Source: Ypsolopha sequella | Lineage: Eukaryota > Arthropoda > Insecta > Lepidoptera > Ypsolophidae | Length of the DNA: 64,000 bases | Assembly (NCBI GenBank): GCA_934047225.1 | Contig: OW203984.1 | Span: forward strand, 8,937,201-9,001,200 | Direction: 5' to 3' | In this document: in pieces, positions 10,740 to 20,183 of the stretch | Layout of the letters: each line of letters opens with the position of its first letter | Numbering within the stretch: the stretch's first letter is position 1 | Position numbers and translations under genes: made by a program | The notes under the pieces: model-generated | Database searches by the model: none | Told to the model about the DNA's origin: nothing | What the model saw: only the letters and a program-made list of their open reading frames with translations

Positions 10740-11025
10740 TTTATGAAACAAAATACTACGTATCATGTTTAAGGTTTTATTTTTAAACTCAAATAAAAAA
10801 CAAGTTAATTAAATTTAAAAATGAATAATCCTTTAAAATGTTAAAAACTTATACAAACTAAAAATACCTGAAAATAAATATATTACAAACTAAACTAAAT
10901 AAAAATAGATTTATACTAAATAGAATACTTTATTGAAGTCATCGCTATCACTGGGCAAGGTACCCAAGACGCTGGCTGCATTACCTCGTTGGACAGCAAG
11001 ACTAATGCGTTGCCCAAGGAATTTT
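10740..11025 (-). pseudogene. 5'-truncated LINE 3' end: last codons of a pol-like ORF plus AT-rich 3' UTR
   Basis: The minus strand from about 11025 down to 10911 reads LGQRISLAVQRGNAASVLGT, then LPSDSDDFNKVFYLV and a stop. The same ending recurs at 48909-49023 and, mutated, at 29333-29455. I recall Q-R-[IL]-S-[IV]-A-[IV]-Q-R-G-N-A-A-S as the C-terminus of reverse-transcriptase-type ORFs in insect non-LTR elements, so LINE is the favoured reading. Downstream (10740-10910) is AT-rich like a 3' UTR. All copies are severely 5'-truncated. Confidence 0.6.
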
Positions 11026-11029
11026 AAAA

Positions 11030-11480
11030 TGTTAAAGTTAAAGGTGTATATCGGGTCAGATTGGGCACCACATTTTGCATCAATCAGAACCAAAAGCATC
11101 AATTATGACCACAAAGAAACACGCGCTCACGAAAAGCCTGCGTTTCTATTTAATAACTCGGCTTAGAGATAAAATTATTAAAATATTCCAAAATTTTTAG
11201 ACGTGGTCACTTATTTTTAATACAAATTTCAAGGCTGTATAGTTAGAGGAAGGCCCTTAATCACTCGAAAAACATGAAATTAGAAGTTAACTTGGTATTT
11301 TTTATTTATCGATCTGACTACTTTTGCGTTTTTTCTAAAATGTTTAGATCAGCCCTAGTATAATCTACTATCTATATTATTTTTATTAAACCGATTGACT
11401 AAGTAACACAATGTGAAATGGTCATTTGAAGTTGTGCATTTGACCTTATACGGACCCTTAAATGTTTTAGTTTTGAATCA
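11030..11480 (+). repeat. dispersed repeat B copy 1
   Basis: From GTCAGATTGGGCACCACATTTTGCATCAA through ACACGCGCTCAC, the CACTCGAAAAACATGA block and AAACCGATTGACTAAGTAACACAATGTG, this matches 22640-22990 continued at 23528-23600 (interrupted there), and partly 22190-22330. No coding capacity and no clear termini. Confidence 0.65.
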
Positions 11481-12137
11481 AGTTCTTGTCATAGGAAACC
11501 TTTTTTCAGATAAGATGTCTGGTAATTTAAGAGGCAAATGTTGATTATTATCAAAAATAAATAAGGATTTATTGGGATTGTGGTTGCCAAAATTCTTGAA
11601 CTAGTTTCAAACATATCAGGCAAATTAATGCGTTTTTTACAGGATTAAACTACCCTTAAGCGAAAAGTTTATTGCTGTTTTAGACAGCTTGTATCTCCGT
11701 AACTTGCTAAACTTCGCATTGTGCAGCCAGATTTTCTAATTTAAATCTAAGCAGATCGTTTGTTGGAATAATTACTTTCACCGACTGTTCTAACGATGTT
11801 ACTTAAAGTAGAATTAACTGAGAGAAAATTCTTATCAATTGTATGCTTAGGTTATTAGAAAGAGTTATTTAATTTGATACATTCATTTGGGGCCTAAACA
11901 GATTTAGTCAAGTTTTCTTTTATCAATTACAATGAAAAACCTGTCCAGAGTTAATCAAACTCCCGCGCTGAATAAGTTCCGTATGTCATTCGTAATTAAA
12001 AAAAAATACCTGTAAATGAGATTAGTGTCATCAACATTCAGGTTTTCATAAGAGTACAGACGAATATATATAAACAGAATGAGCGGTTTGTGAAACGCCG
12101 GAGCGGTTTTGTGTGTCACAGCCGGATTGTGAAAAAC
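11481..12137. other. AT-rich stretch, nothing recognised
   Basis: No conserved open frame, RNA or repeat boundary was found. The 74-codon minus-strand frame at 11955-12179 shows no recognisable domain. Confidence 0.35.
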
Positions 12138-12616
12138 CCGCCTTTTTCTAATTATTCGAAACAGAACACTTAAATTCAAAATTCACGCAATAGTTGTTCA
12201 ACAAAAACTTATTACCTATGTATTGTGGATGCTGCCATCGCAAAGTTTCTATTAGATTCTCTAAATTAGAATTTCAAAATTTTTAAATTCTATTTTTTTT
12301 TTCAATTATTTTCTATCTGATTTACAGAAACCAATAGAAACTTTGCGATGTTGGCAACATACACAATACATGTAATAAGGATTTGTTGAATAACTATTGA
12401 GTGAATTTTGAATTTGAGTGTTCTGTAAATTAGAATTTCAAAATTTTTAAATTCTATTTTTTTTTAATTGTGTTCTATCTGATTTACAGAAACCAATTAA
12501 AACTTTGCGATGTTGGCAACATACACAATACATAGGTAATAAGGTTTTGTTGAATAACTATTGAGTGAATTTTGAATTTAAGTGTTCTGTTTTGATTAAT
12601 TAGAAAAAGGCGGGTA
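12138..12616. mobile_element. hairpin MITE with internal tandem duplication of its right half
   Basis: The ends are CCCGCCTTTTTCTAATTA and its complement TAATTAGAAAAAGGCGGG. The left arm (ACAGAACACTTAAATTCAAA, ATTCACGCAATAGTTGTTCAAC, TGCTGCCATCGCAAAGTTTC) pairs with the right arm, but the right arm is present twice in tandem (about 12256-12427 and 12427-12595), each with TTTGCGATGTTGGCAACATACAC. The element therefore has one left and two right arms. A half copy lies at 9074-9260. Confidence 0.75.
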
Positions 12617-12779
12617 TTATTCTATGAAATAAAATTTAAAAAAAACTTTTAGTAATTAAGCTATGGGAATATTTAATACTATTAATTTGATAATATATGT
12701 GTAGATTGATTAATCCCAAAAAAATTGCGGTATAGGAGACTGATAGAAAAACATTGTTGAAATTTTTGTCGGTATTTCA

Positions 12780-13012
12780 TGCATTACTCAAAAACTACTG
12801 AACGGGTTTTGATGCGATTACCACTGTACGATCCTCAGCAGTGAGACATGGATTACAAAGAAAGAATGAAGGGAGTTCAATGTTCGATAACTTATTATCC
12901 AACTTAAAAATTGGGATACTTTTTTTTGCGGGATTCCCAAGGGATTAATTACACTGTGGCCACATTATCTTCTTCTACGCGGACGAAGTCGCGGGTAACA
13001 GTTAGTAAACAA
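12780..13012 (-). repeat. lepidopteran-style dispersed repeat (GCGACTTCGTCCGCG type)
   Basis: Read on the minus strand it starts TACTAACTGTTACCCGCGAC, followed by TTCGTCCGCGTAGAAG, and ends near the AAACCCGTTCAGTAGTTTTTG block. I know this pair of blocks from very common interspersed repeats of moths and butterflies. Related types occur at 34628-34815 and 44815-45030. No coding capacity. Confidence 0.65.
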
Positions 13013-13489
13013 TAAAACAGGACAAAGACGCCATCTTAACGTGTGCGCCGTTTACGGTGATGCACTTGTAATCCCCTGTCTTGGAAAACAATGCACCTAA
13101 ATAAAAAAAACATTGGTGTGAATTTGGTGAACATGAACATAGTTTTTTATAAATATTCTTATAATTAAAGCGATGCACCACTAATACATTTTGTCGTGTA
13201 AGTTCAAACTAATCGAGTTGATGCCGATAAAAGGCGGCAGCTATTGCTAATAGACTGTTATATTTTCTGTGCTAATAGCAACTTCTTCCAAGCAATCTTT
13301 GGGTGAAAACTGAAAGATGTTTGCTAAATTACGTAATTTCTTGTAATTATTATTAATTAAATAGCTAATCAGAAAAAAAAACCTTCTGTAAAAATATTTT
13401 AAGTATAACCGAATCCGCAGGCGTTATTAGTACGGGGAACTAAGTAATATTACCCTATATATCTATAATGTCAATATGAAATTTTTCAT
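13013..13489. other. non-repetitive AT-rich stretch
   Basis: No gene or repeat was recognised. It adjoins the possibly conserved block at 13490-13760. Confidence 0.3.
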
Positions 13490-13760
13490 CTGACTAGTGA
13501 ACGTACAAAGCCCTTCGTCAGATGCAATCAGTGCGGTCACTACGTGATCGTTTGATTGCGACCAAAGACTGGCTTGCTAATGTTTCTGGTTTCTGCGTAT
13601 CAGCTAGCTGACGTCGCAGTTAAGGCGATTACCATCGCCAAATTAGCAGCTCGATATTTGTCAGAACAAATATCAACGGAAACGACATTGAAATAACGTT
13701 CATATCAGCGCGCAATGCATAATGGCTGTTACGACGCTCACTGCGTCCTTGAAAGGTCGA
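13490..13760. promoter_or_regulatory. unique, balanced-composition block, possible conserved non-coding element
   Basis: It stands out from its AT-rich surroundings and has no other copy in the window and no long frame. It contains small dyads, GGCGATTACCATCGCC (perfect 6-bp arms) and ATATTTGTCAGAACAAATAT (perfect 8-bp arms), plus a TGACGTCGCAG word. Such unrepeated, motif-dense stretches can be enhancers, but this is inference from composition only. Confidence 0.25.
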
Positions 13761-14299
13761 AATAGGAGAAAATTATACTTTTCACATGGACGGGATTGTT
13801 CGATTGAATAATCCTATGTTATGTTTATAGCTATCAAGTTTATCTATTTATCAAAGTATAAATGAATTCAATCGGCCAAGCCACTTAGGACCAGTAGAAA
13901 ATTCAAGCCAAAAAACACCATTTAGTTAATACATTTTTTCATGTAGAAGTTTTGGTGGTATGAAATAGAAAAATGTTGCATATGTTGTCTAAGAGCTGAT
14001 TATTCATAATACATTTTTTCATTATTTTTGGTTTGGCCGTAAACGAGGAGTAGGCTTTAGAAAGTACCCATTTGGCGATAGTAAGGCCCTTAATGTGTTA
14101 ATTTGTATTCGCTTCACCGTAAATATAGACACAAACATGAATAATTTAATTTATTGTTATAAATCGTTGCGTTATTGACACGTAGGAGAAAAGAAAAGGA
14201 TGGTGCTCTGAATCGGGGTTGGAAATCGGAATCCCTCGCTTGCCGGCAATTTCTCTACCAACTGTCCACGCCTCGTAGCATAGTCTCTGTTTTTTTCAA

Positions 14300-14390
14300 T
14301 TAAACAGTACTTCACGCTCCTCGCACTTGTTATTCAACTAGTGGCGTCGCGCGAGATTAAATACTATGCTACGCCCGCAGGTCTCAACAG
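14300..14390 (+). repeat. dispersed repeat C copy 1 (CACGCTCCTCGCACTTGT)
   Basis: The blocks TTCACGCTCCTCGCACTTGT, ATTCAACTAGTGGCGTCGCG and GATTAAATACTATGCTACGC recur at 48430-48620 and 51888-52005. A complete element was not defined. Confidence 0.6.
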
Positions 14391-14484
14391 TATACCTACT
14401 CGTGAGTTTACACATGTGCTTTCCCAAACATAAATTTTTACGTAATGCCCCATAATCGAGAATTTTTTCACAATACTCGGAAAA

Positions 14485-14498
14485 GGGGGGGGGGGGGG
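14485..14498 (+). repeat. 14-base G homopolymer
   Basis: An uninterrupted run of G. It is a likely replication or sequencing length hotspot and could form G-rich structures. No associated gene. Confidence 0.9.
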
Positions 14499-14584
14499 TA
14501 AATGCCAAATATACAATTTTTTGTTGTTTTTCAAATAATCTGTTCATGTAAAATATAGTACAATTATATTTTTTTACAATCTAC

Positions 14585-14967
14585 ACCATCCATCAGCCTA
14601 GTTCGTCCACTGCTGGACATAAGACTGCTGGGCTCGACTGTGGAGGTACAACCATCTTACTTGGAGACCCCCTCGAAGTAATTCGGGGGAAAGTAAGAGG
14701 ACAGCTCACAGGTAAAAACCAGGAGGCCTACCATGCCTGGGACCGATGGATGGCGGTATATCCACCCCTAACAGCCGGGCCTTATATGGAACAGACTGGT
14801 GACGGGCAGCGGCGTCACTGGTGCGAGGGTTCTGGCACCGCGCTCACCAACCCGCCAGCCCAGCGTGTGTGAGTATGGGCAATTCTTCCAGGATGACCGC
14901 CGGTAGTGGCAAAGTCCTGGAAGGGCTTATGTGCAGCAGTGGACGAACTAGGCTGATGGATGGGATG
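14585..14967 (+). mobile_element. rearranged retroposon copy A3 with inverted 3' piece at its head
   Basis: From 14627 to 14967 it follows the family of 10071-10427. It is preceded at 14585-14622 by an inverted copy of the family's own 3' end (CCATCAGCCTAGTTCGTCCA...), so the insertion looks as if it had 34-bp terminal inverted repeats. No duplicated flank was found. The normal 5' end is missing, replaced by the inverted piece. Confidence 0.7.
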
Positions 14968-15224
14968 GATGGGTTTCGTACAGTCCAGCTGCAAAACCAC
15001 TCTTAATCAAAGTCTACTGAGTGTTGAATGCGATCTCTGATTGGCTGAAAAACTCTGCGTGCGTTGTACGGGTTGACTTTGTAAATAAAATAATAACTAA
15101 TATAACTTTAATATTTCCGGATCAAGCTCGGAGGATCAGTTTTATGATGAATGAAGCTAATAATATTGAAGAAAATATATAGGTATACCCAATCCGATCT
15201 TATTAAAAGTGGTTTACTACGGAA

Positions 15225-15470
15225 TAACTTTTATTTGCACATCAAAAAGACTATTTTGCACACTAAATATTGCCATCATAAATCCTTCAGCGTAGAAGAG
15301 AGTCGGTAGGTTAGGCAAGAAGGTTAGGTATGGCTAGTTGGCGAGTCGCGGAACTTAGTACATAACCTTCGTGGTTACTTTTTTCATGACAACCCAGAAA
15401 TCCTATAAAAGCACCGTTAGTATTTTAGTGTGCAATTTAGTATTTTTTTGATGTGCAGTTAGTATTTTTA
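15225..15470. mobile_element. MITE-like element with ~45-bp imperfect inverted ends
   Basis: TTTATTTGCACATCAAAAAG with the following TTTTGCACACTAAATA pairs with TATTTTAGTGTGCAAT and TTTTTTTGATGTGCAGTTA at the other end. The interior (15272-15415) is unrelated. It is followed by an ATTT-rich tail and a retroposon-like AGGAACACCAACAAG block. Confidence 0.5.
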
Positions 15471-16692
15471 TTTATTTATTTAGGAACACCAACAAGAAAT
15501 ACAATTAACTTACTTAAATAGAATAATCTTAAAAGTTAAATAGCTATTTGTTTTCTCAACTAAAGGCATCCACAACATGCACCAGTTAAGACAATTATGA
15601 AAAATTCTTATACTAATAGGTGCATTTACTGCTCGTATATTCTATTAAATGTGAAATTAAAACTAGGTTAACAATTCTGTGCAAATAATTTTTAAAAATA
15701 ACAGGGTAGGTACCTACTTATTTTATACTTTATGTTTATTTGTGCGTGTAGTTTCTTTAGCTAATAGAACACTGTAATAGCATTTTCTGTTGTGCGCTTA
15801 AGTCACAAACTTTGAAGAGTTTCAATAATAATTGGCAATTTGTTTTCGAGCCAGAGCAAAAAATGTTGCTGATAAAATGAATAATAATAAAAACAAAGGA
15901 ATTTGTTTTGATTTATAAAAAAACTCCAGGCCTGCAGACATGCCCTTTTTGAAAGCAGCCCTAGTGGCAGCTCTGTTGGCGGAACCCAGGACTTTCGATC
16001 TTGAATCACGGGTTTGAATCATCTTGGTCGGGTGAACCAAAATTATTTTTTAGGAGGTTATGTTTACGTATCACTTCAGGAATACACATACACTGGGAGG
16101 TCATCCTGCGTTTTCTATACCTATAATTCTGGCGCCAAACATAGCTTCAAAGATTTGCACACTTGTTTGACGACTTTGCAAAGCTTTGAAAATACATTTG
16201 AACACACATTGACGCACCTGCCAGACATGCTTCGCAAACACTTTTCTCCACAGTATGCTGGTACTGGTAGACAACAAACAAGATGGACGACGATTTCGTG
16301 GACGAATATATTATTTATATGCATGTAATTATTTTTTACATGTGCAACGAAATATATGGAATCCTCCGAGAAGAAGGCGCGAATGGATGTGTAAAATTTA
16401 CAACTTAACAACACTCGCGCAACTGGACTTTGCGTGAGTGTGGCAGGCTAACTTTGAACGCTTTGATGTGCGCTAAAAAACCGATACCGCATGGCAAAGT
16501 GCTAATCTTTGTTCAAATTTTGAACATACATTCAAAATATCGTGCCACATGGCAATTAAACGAGTGTTCAAACAAGTGAAGCTATATGAAGCCGGCATAA
16601 AGCATGTAATAGTGCCCGAAGTACGGCAATAATTCAACGCTCACTAAAACGAGATTGAATGAGTGTTTATTTATAAGTATTTTGTGACTATA
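15471..16692. other. mixed stretch with no recognised gene
   Basis: Several overlapping frames of 60-104 codons at 15800-16440 lie on both strands. None shows a domain or biased codon use, and they shadow each other. 15480-15560 resembles the 3' tail of a non-LTR element. The rest looks unique. Confidence 0.3.
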
Positions 16693-16695
16693 TAG

Positions 16696-16940
16696 TGGCG
16701 TGCACAGAACTTTTTGCTGGAAAAGCAAACAATTGGTCAAGAACAACAATAAAAAAAAATGAAAAAATTTAAATATCACTTTGAAAAAAAAATATTGTAT
16801 GACGCCAGGGTAGACAATGAAATTGAGTGAAAATTTCCTATAAAAACTTATTTTTTCAAAGTGATATTTAAATTTTTTATGTTTTTTTTATTGTTGTTCT
16901 TGACCAATTGTTTGCTTTTCCAGCAAAAAGTTCTGTGCAC
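16696..16940. mobile_element. hairpin MITE D copy 1, TIR TGGCGTGCACAGAACTTTTT
   Basis: Inverted arms of about 90 bp (GCACAGAACTTTTTGCTGGA, CAATTGGTCAAGAACAACAA, AAATATCACTTTG) surround a short centre holding GACGCCAGGGTAGACAATG. The second copy is at 33854-34110. The right terminus lacks its last four bases (GCCA), being cut exactly where the next hairpin element starts. Confidence 0.8.
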
Positions 16941-16942
16941 GA

Positions 16943-17284
16943 TTTCTTTTTAAAAACAAAGACATTGTATGAAGAGTGTTTATTTGTATAAAATAAAGGT
17001 AAGTTTGTTATGTATGTGATTTTGAAACTTATCGTGGTTTTAAAAAAACGTGTGCTTGCAACTGCTTTATTTATTTAATTTTATAACTTATAATATAGGA
17101 TTTTATATCTTTATAGGATTTTATAACTTATAATATTAAATAAATAAAGCAGTTGCAAGCACACGTTTTTTTATAACCACGATAAGTATCAAAATCACAT
17201 ACATATATATACTAAACAACAAACTTACCTTTATTTTATACAAATAAACACTTTTCATACAACGTCTTTGTTTTTAAAAAGAAA
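16943..17284. mobile_element. 342-bp near-perfect hairpin MITE abutting MITE D
   Basis: TTTCTTTTTAAAAACAAAGA at the left pairs with TCTTTGTTTTTAAAAAGAAA at the right. Arms of about 150 bp include TTTATTTGTATAAAATAAAG and CAGTTGCAAGCACACG. The centre is a short AT-rich repeat (TTATAACTTATAATAT). Its left end meets the truncated end of the preceding element. Confidence 0.8.
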
Positions 17285-17749
17285 CAAGTAAGTGAAAAGC
17301 GCAGCTACACTACGTTAATCCCGATCTTTCCGACGAAACATCGCTGACCTTTGGTTCAACAGTGAGAAGTGAAAAATGTTATCCTACATTTCTCGAGTCT
17401 TTCACCGTCAATTGCAGATTAAACATCAGCGTTTCTTTTTAAAACAAAAGCGACGAGTTCAGAAGCTTCTGTAGTTCCTTAGGTAACTTGTTAAAAAAAG
17501 TGTTTAGTGCCTGCGTCCCTGATGACAGACAATCGCACGCATGTAAAAGGAAATCGAAATATATATATGTTACATCAAAAGTAATTAATGTAGATGGATG
17601 AAAACAAACACTTGTACTGTTTCACAATTGAATTTACAGCAAAATTCACCCCAACTAGTTTCGCCTTATCGGCATTCTTAAGAGAATAACATAATAATTT
17701 ATAATAAGCATTGTCTAAGAATGACAACAAAACCCAAACCAACAGCCCC
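17285..17749. other. no gene; contains half of a CACTTGTACT...GTTTCGCC hairpin family
   Basis: 17600-17700 has ACAAACACTTGTACTGTTTC, TACAGCAAAATTCACC and TAGTTTCGCCTTATC, the same plan as one arm of the hairpin at 23170-23490. The rest is unremarkable. Confidence 0.35.
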
Positions 17750-17972
17750 CCTATTCTGTATCTTTAGTTGCCAACTGGACTAGGTGCCTATCATCAAAAA
17801 CATAGCTAAAAACGGAACTTTCAAAATTGCTATTAGTGGGTATTGAACTATTTACGAACTGTGTCGTCACTTCAAGTGCGAATATATCCCTAGACAATCG
17901 GAATTCGATATTATATCTATGTTTTTGATGATAGGCACCCAGTTTAAATGGCAACTAAAGATACATAATAGG
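17750..17972. mobile_element. MITE E copy 1, TIR CCTATTCTGTATCTTTAGTT
   Basis: Inverted ends of about 55 bp: CCTATTCTGTATCTTTAGTT with AACTGGACTAGGTGCCTATC, complemented by GATAGGCACCCAGTTTAAAT and GCAACTAAAGATACATAATA. The interior holds CGAACTGTGTCGTCACTTCA. Other copies are at 35630-35880 and 54642-54867. No coding capacity. Confidence 0.85.
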
Positions 17973-17984
17973 CCCTCAGGGCAG

Positions 17985-18125
17985 CTAAATAAAAATTTTG
18001 TAAATATATTGTTTGTAAATAGTTTGTTTTTTGTACACTAACATAAGGTATAAGTAAATTGTTGCTAACACTTTATGGGTGTATGTCCGAAATAAATTAT
18101 TTATTATTTATTATTATTATTAAAC
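17985..18125 (+). repeat. retroposon 3' tail ending in (TTATTA)n
   Basis: TTGTAAATAGTTTGTTTTTT, CTAACATAAGGTATAAG, TGGGTGTATGTCCGAAATAA and then ATT-repeats. This tail form is typical of insect non-LTR elements or SINEs. The body is missing. Confidence 0.5.
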
Positions 18126-18607
18126 CAACGAGTATGTATTTGAAAATAAAGAAGCACATATAGTTTTTTGATAAACTGTCACTTATAAATTATAGGAAAA
18201 AATACCATTTGAAGCTCCACTTAGTGATATTATTTTCCTGAAATAGTAAATTTTCCTGGAGGCGAGTTTCAATTCCGTTAAGTTCCTGGTTCGTTGGATA
18301 ATATCTCTATTTCAATTTGTGGCGTGAATGATGCGAGGCGAGACGTGACTAGCGGGCGTCGTCATTGTTCTCTGATGGAAACCTACTGAATCAATATCAA
18401 TATTTTAGAGTTCATAAATAAACAGTAACCCTTCTAGTTAAGTTTTTAGTTCTTTGGATAAAATCTCAATTTCTATTTGTGGCGCAAAGCTTTAGCTATT
18501 TTGAAATTGCGGTTACGTTAGAAGAAAATTTTTTGATGTAATAAATAAAGATTGTTCTAAACTATGACAGAAATAAATTTCATCGGTAAATTCACGAGTT
18601 GTGTTGA

Positions 18608-18752
18608 GATCTGGATAGCTCAGGGGTTAGAGCAATCGCCCGGCAAGCGAGAGCTCCCGGGTTCGAATCCCGGTTCAGAGCTCCTCACATCCAGATTTAC
18701 TTTCCTTTCTGTGTTTCTATACTGCAATGATATAATGTTAATTATTCTAGCT
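18608..18752 (+). mobile_element. tRNA-derived SINE F, copy 1
   Basis: The head is tRNA-like. It has an A-box TAGCTCAGGGGTTAGAGC with a closed D-arm (GCTC/GAGC), an anticodon arm around CCGGCAA, and a perfect T-arm (CCGGG-TTCGAAT-CCCGG) with a B-box. Six of seven acceptor pairs form. A C replaces the usual U before the anticodon, and a non-tRNA body (CTCACATCCAGATTTAC, then TGCAATGATATAATGTTAAT) follows and recurs at 60556-60686. It is therefore a SINE and not a working tRNA gene. Confidence 0.7.
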
Positions 18753-19124
18753 AGTGTCTGCTTGTGTTAGTTTAGTTGTAATTGGTTTAGAAACGTAGGA
18801 GCTGAATTGCTCTTTTTCGTAATATTAGAACTTTTTTAAAAGTAATTTAATGTCATTATATACCTATATTATTGAGGTAGTGTCTTGAGTCAAAGAAACA
18901 CACCATATTTTTTTCAATTTTTACATCTACATACGGACCTGAATCCGATGAAAAATTTAAGTTAACCATTAACACACATAAAACATAAAAATTTATTTAT
19001 TGAGTAAAATAATATTTCCTAACATAAAGTTTGAGCGACTGGCTCTTAGAGTAGTTTGTATAATCTTCCAGGAGCCAGAGTATTGTAAAGCCCCTTAAAG
19101 CTAGGTCGTGATTTGTCTAAAAAC

Positions 19125-19263
19125 CGGTGTTACTACAAAACAGTGTTTAACTTTAGACAGTGTTTAAATCTGTCGTTGTCACCTTTTTTTTCATATTGTA
19201 AAAGAGTGACAGCAACAGATTTAAACACTGTCTAAAGTTAAACACAGTTTTGTGGTAAGACCG
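19125..19263. mobile_element. 139-bp hairpin, arms CAGTGTTTAACTTTAGACAG
   Basis: Left arm 19125-19182 and right arm 19206-19263 pair with few mismatches (AACTTTAGACAGTGTTTAAA and TTTAAACACTGTCTAAAGTT), separated by 23 bp. It is probably a small MITE, or a transcribed inverted repeat able to form a long hairpin RNA. Confidence 0.7.
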
Positions 19264-19343
19264 ATAGAGTTTATTAATTTTTTCAAAGATTTTTGTACTG
19301 ACTACCTACATAAAAACCTAATATTTTCGCTATCAATTGAGTT

Positions 19344-20183
19344 GAAAAACCGGCTAAGTGCGAGTCAGACTCGCGTACCTAGTGTTCCGTATTGTGGATG
19401 ATACTCGTAAATTAAATTTTGTCATTTTTTTTCGTGAATTTCTCGACCACTTTCTTTTTTCTGTAATTTTTACGTAAACACATATTACAATGGTTTTTTT
19501 TATATTTTTCAGTTCACCAATTTTGGAGATAAGTGGGGGACATACATTTTTTTATGGTCTTTTAAGGATTTCTCGAAATAGATGCAATTAAATATAGCCA
19601 ATATATTTGTTTTTACAATCAACTTTTTAATACCTATAATCGGATAACCATATTAAATAAATAAAAGAATATATTTTTTACTTATTTTTTTATGCTTTGC
19701 TCAACTTTTTTAAAATCACTATAGTTTTGCTGTAATTGATTATGTTATGATCTATAATTGTTATGATCTATAATTGAAACTTTTTCCATATTTTTCGGTC
19801 TACCAGTACCGGAGATAAGAGGGGGACACGTATATTTTTGTGGTTTTTAAAGATTTCTCGAAACCAGTGCCAGTAAATATAGTAAAAGTATATGTTTTTT
19901 ACAATCTTAATATCTTTAATTTTATACCCATATTGTATATTTAAAATAATATTTTTGATTTTCTCTCACTTTTGTTTTGGAAATATTTTGAACAATTTAA
20001 TTATTTTTTTTATTTCGTGATGTGTGAGCTAATTTATTAATGCTATTTTTGTGCTACATTTCATGTCTTTATAAATAACGGTGCTAAAGTTATGAGGCTG
20101 TGAAATACAGACGGACGGACGGACGGACAACGGAGTCTCACCATAAATGTTCTTTTGTATCTTTTAGGTACTACTAAACCCTA
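19344..20183 (+). mobile_element. dispersed element G copy 1 (CCGGCTAAGTGCGAGTC ... TAGTACC), duplicated core
   Basis: It starts AAAACCGGCTAAGTGCGAGT and ends with (GACG)n at 20109-20128, then CTTTTAGGTACTACTAAACC. The core is present twice in tandem, each with a GGAGATAAG.GGGGACA block (19525 and 19812) and a TTTCTCGAAA block. Opposite-orientation copies are at 46760-47490 and 53912-54436. The element is frequent in Lepidoptera as I recall; its class is uncertain. No ORF. Confidence 0.75.

Noticed and set aside
16014..16437. 104- and 97-codon opposing ORFs as a gene
   Set aside because: They shadow each other on opposite strands and show no domain or codon bias.
18608..18682. Functional tRNA gene
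   Set aside because: The T-arm and D-arm are good, but the anticodon loop has C instead of U before the anticodon, the acceptor and anticodon stems have mismatches, and a SINE body follows that recurs at 60556-60686.
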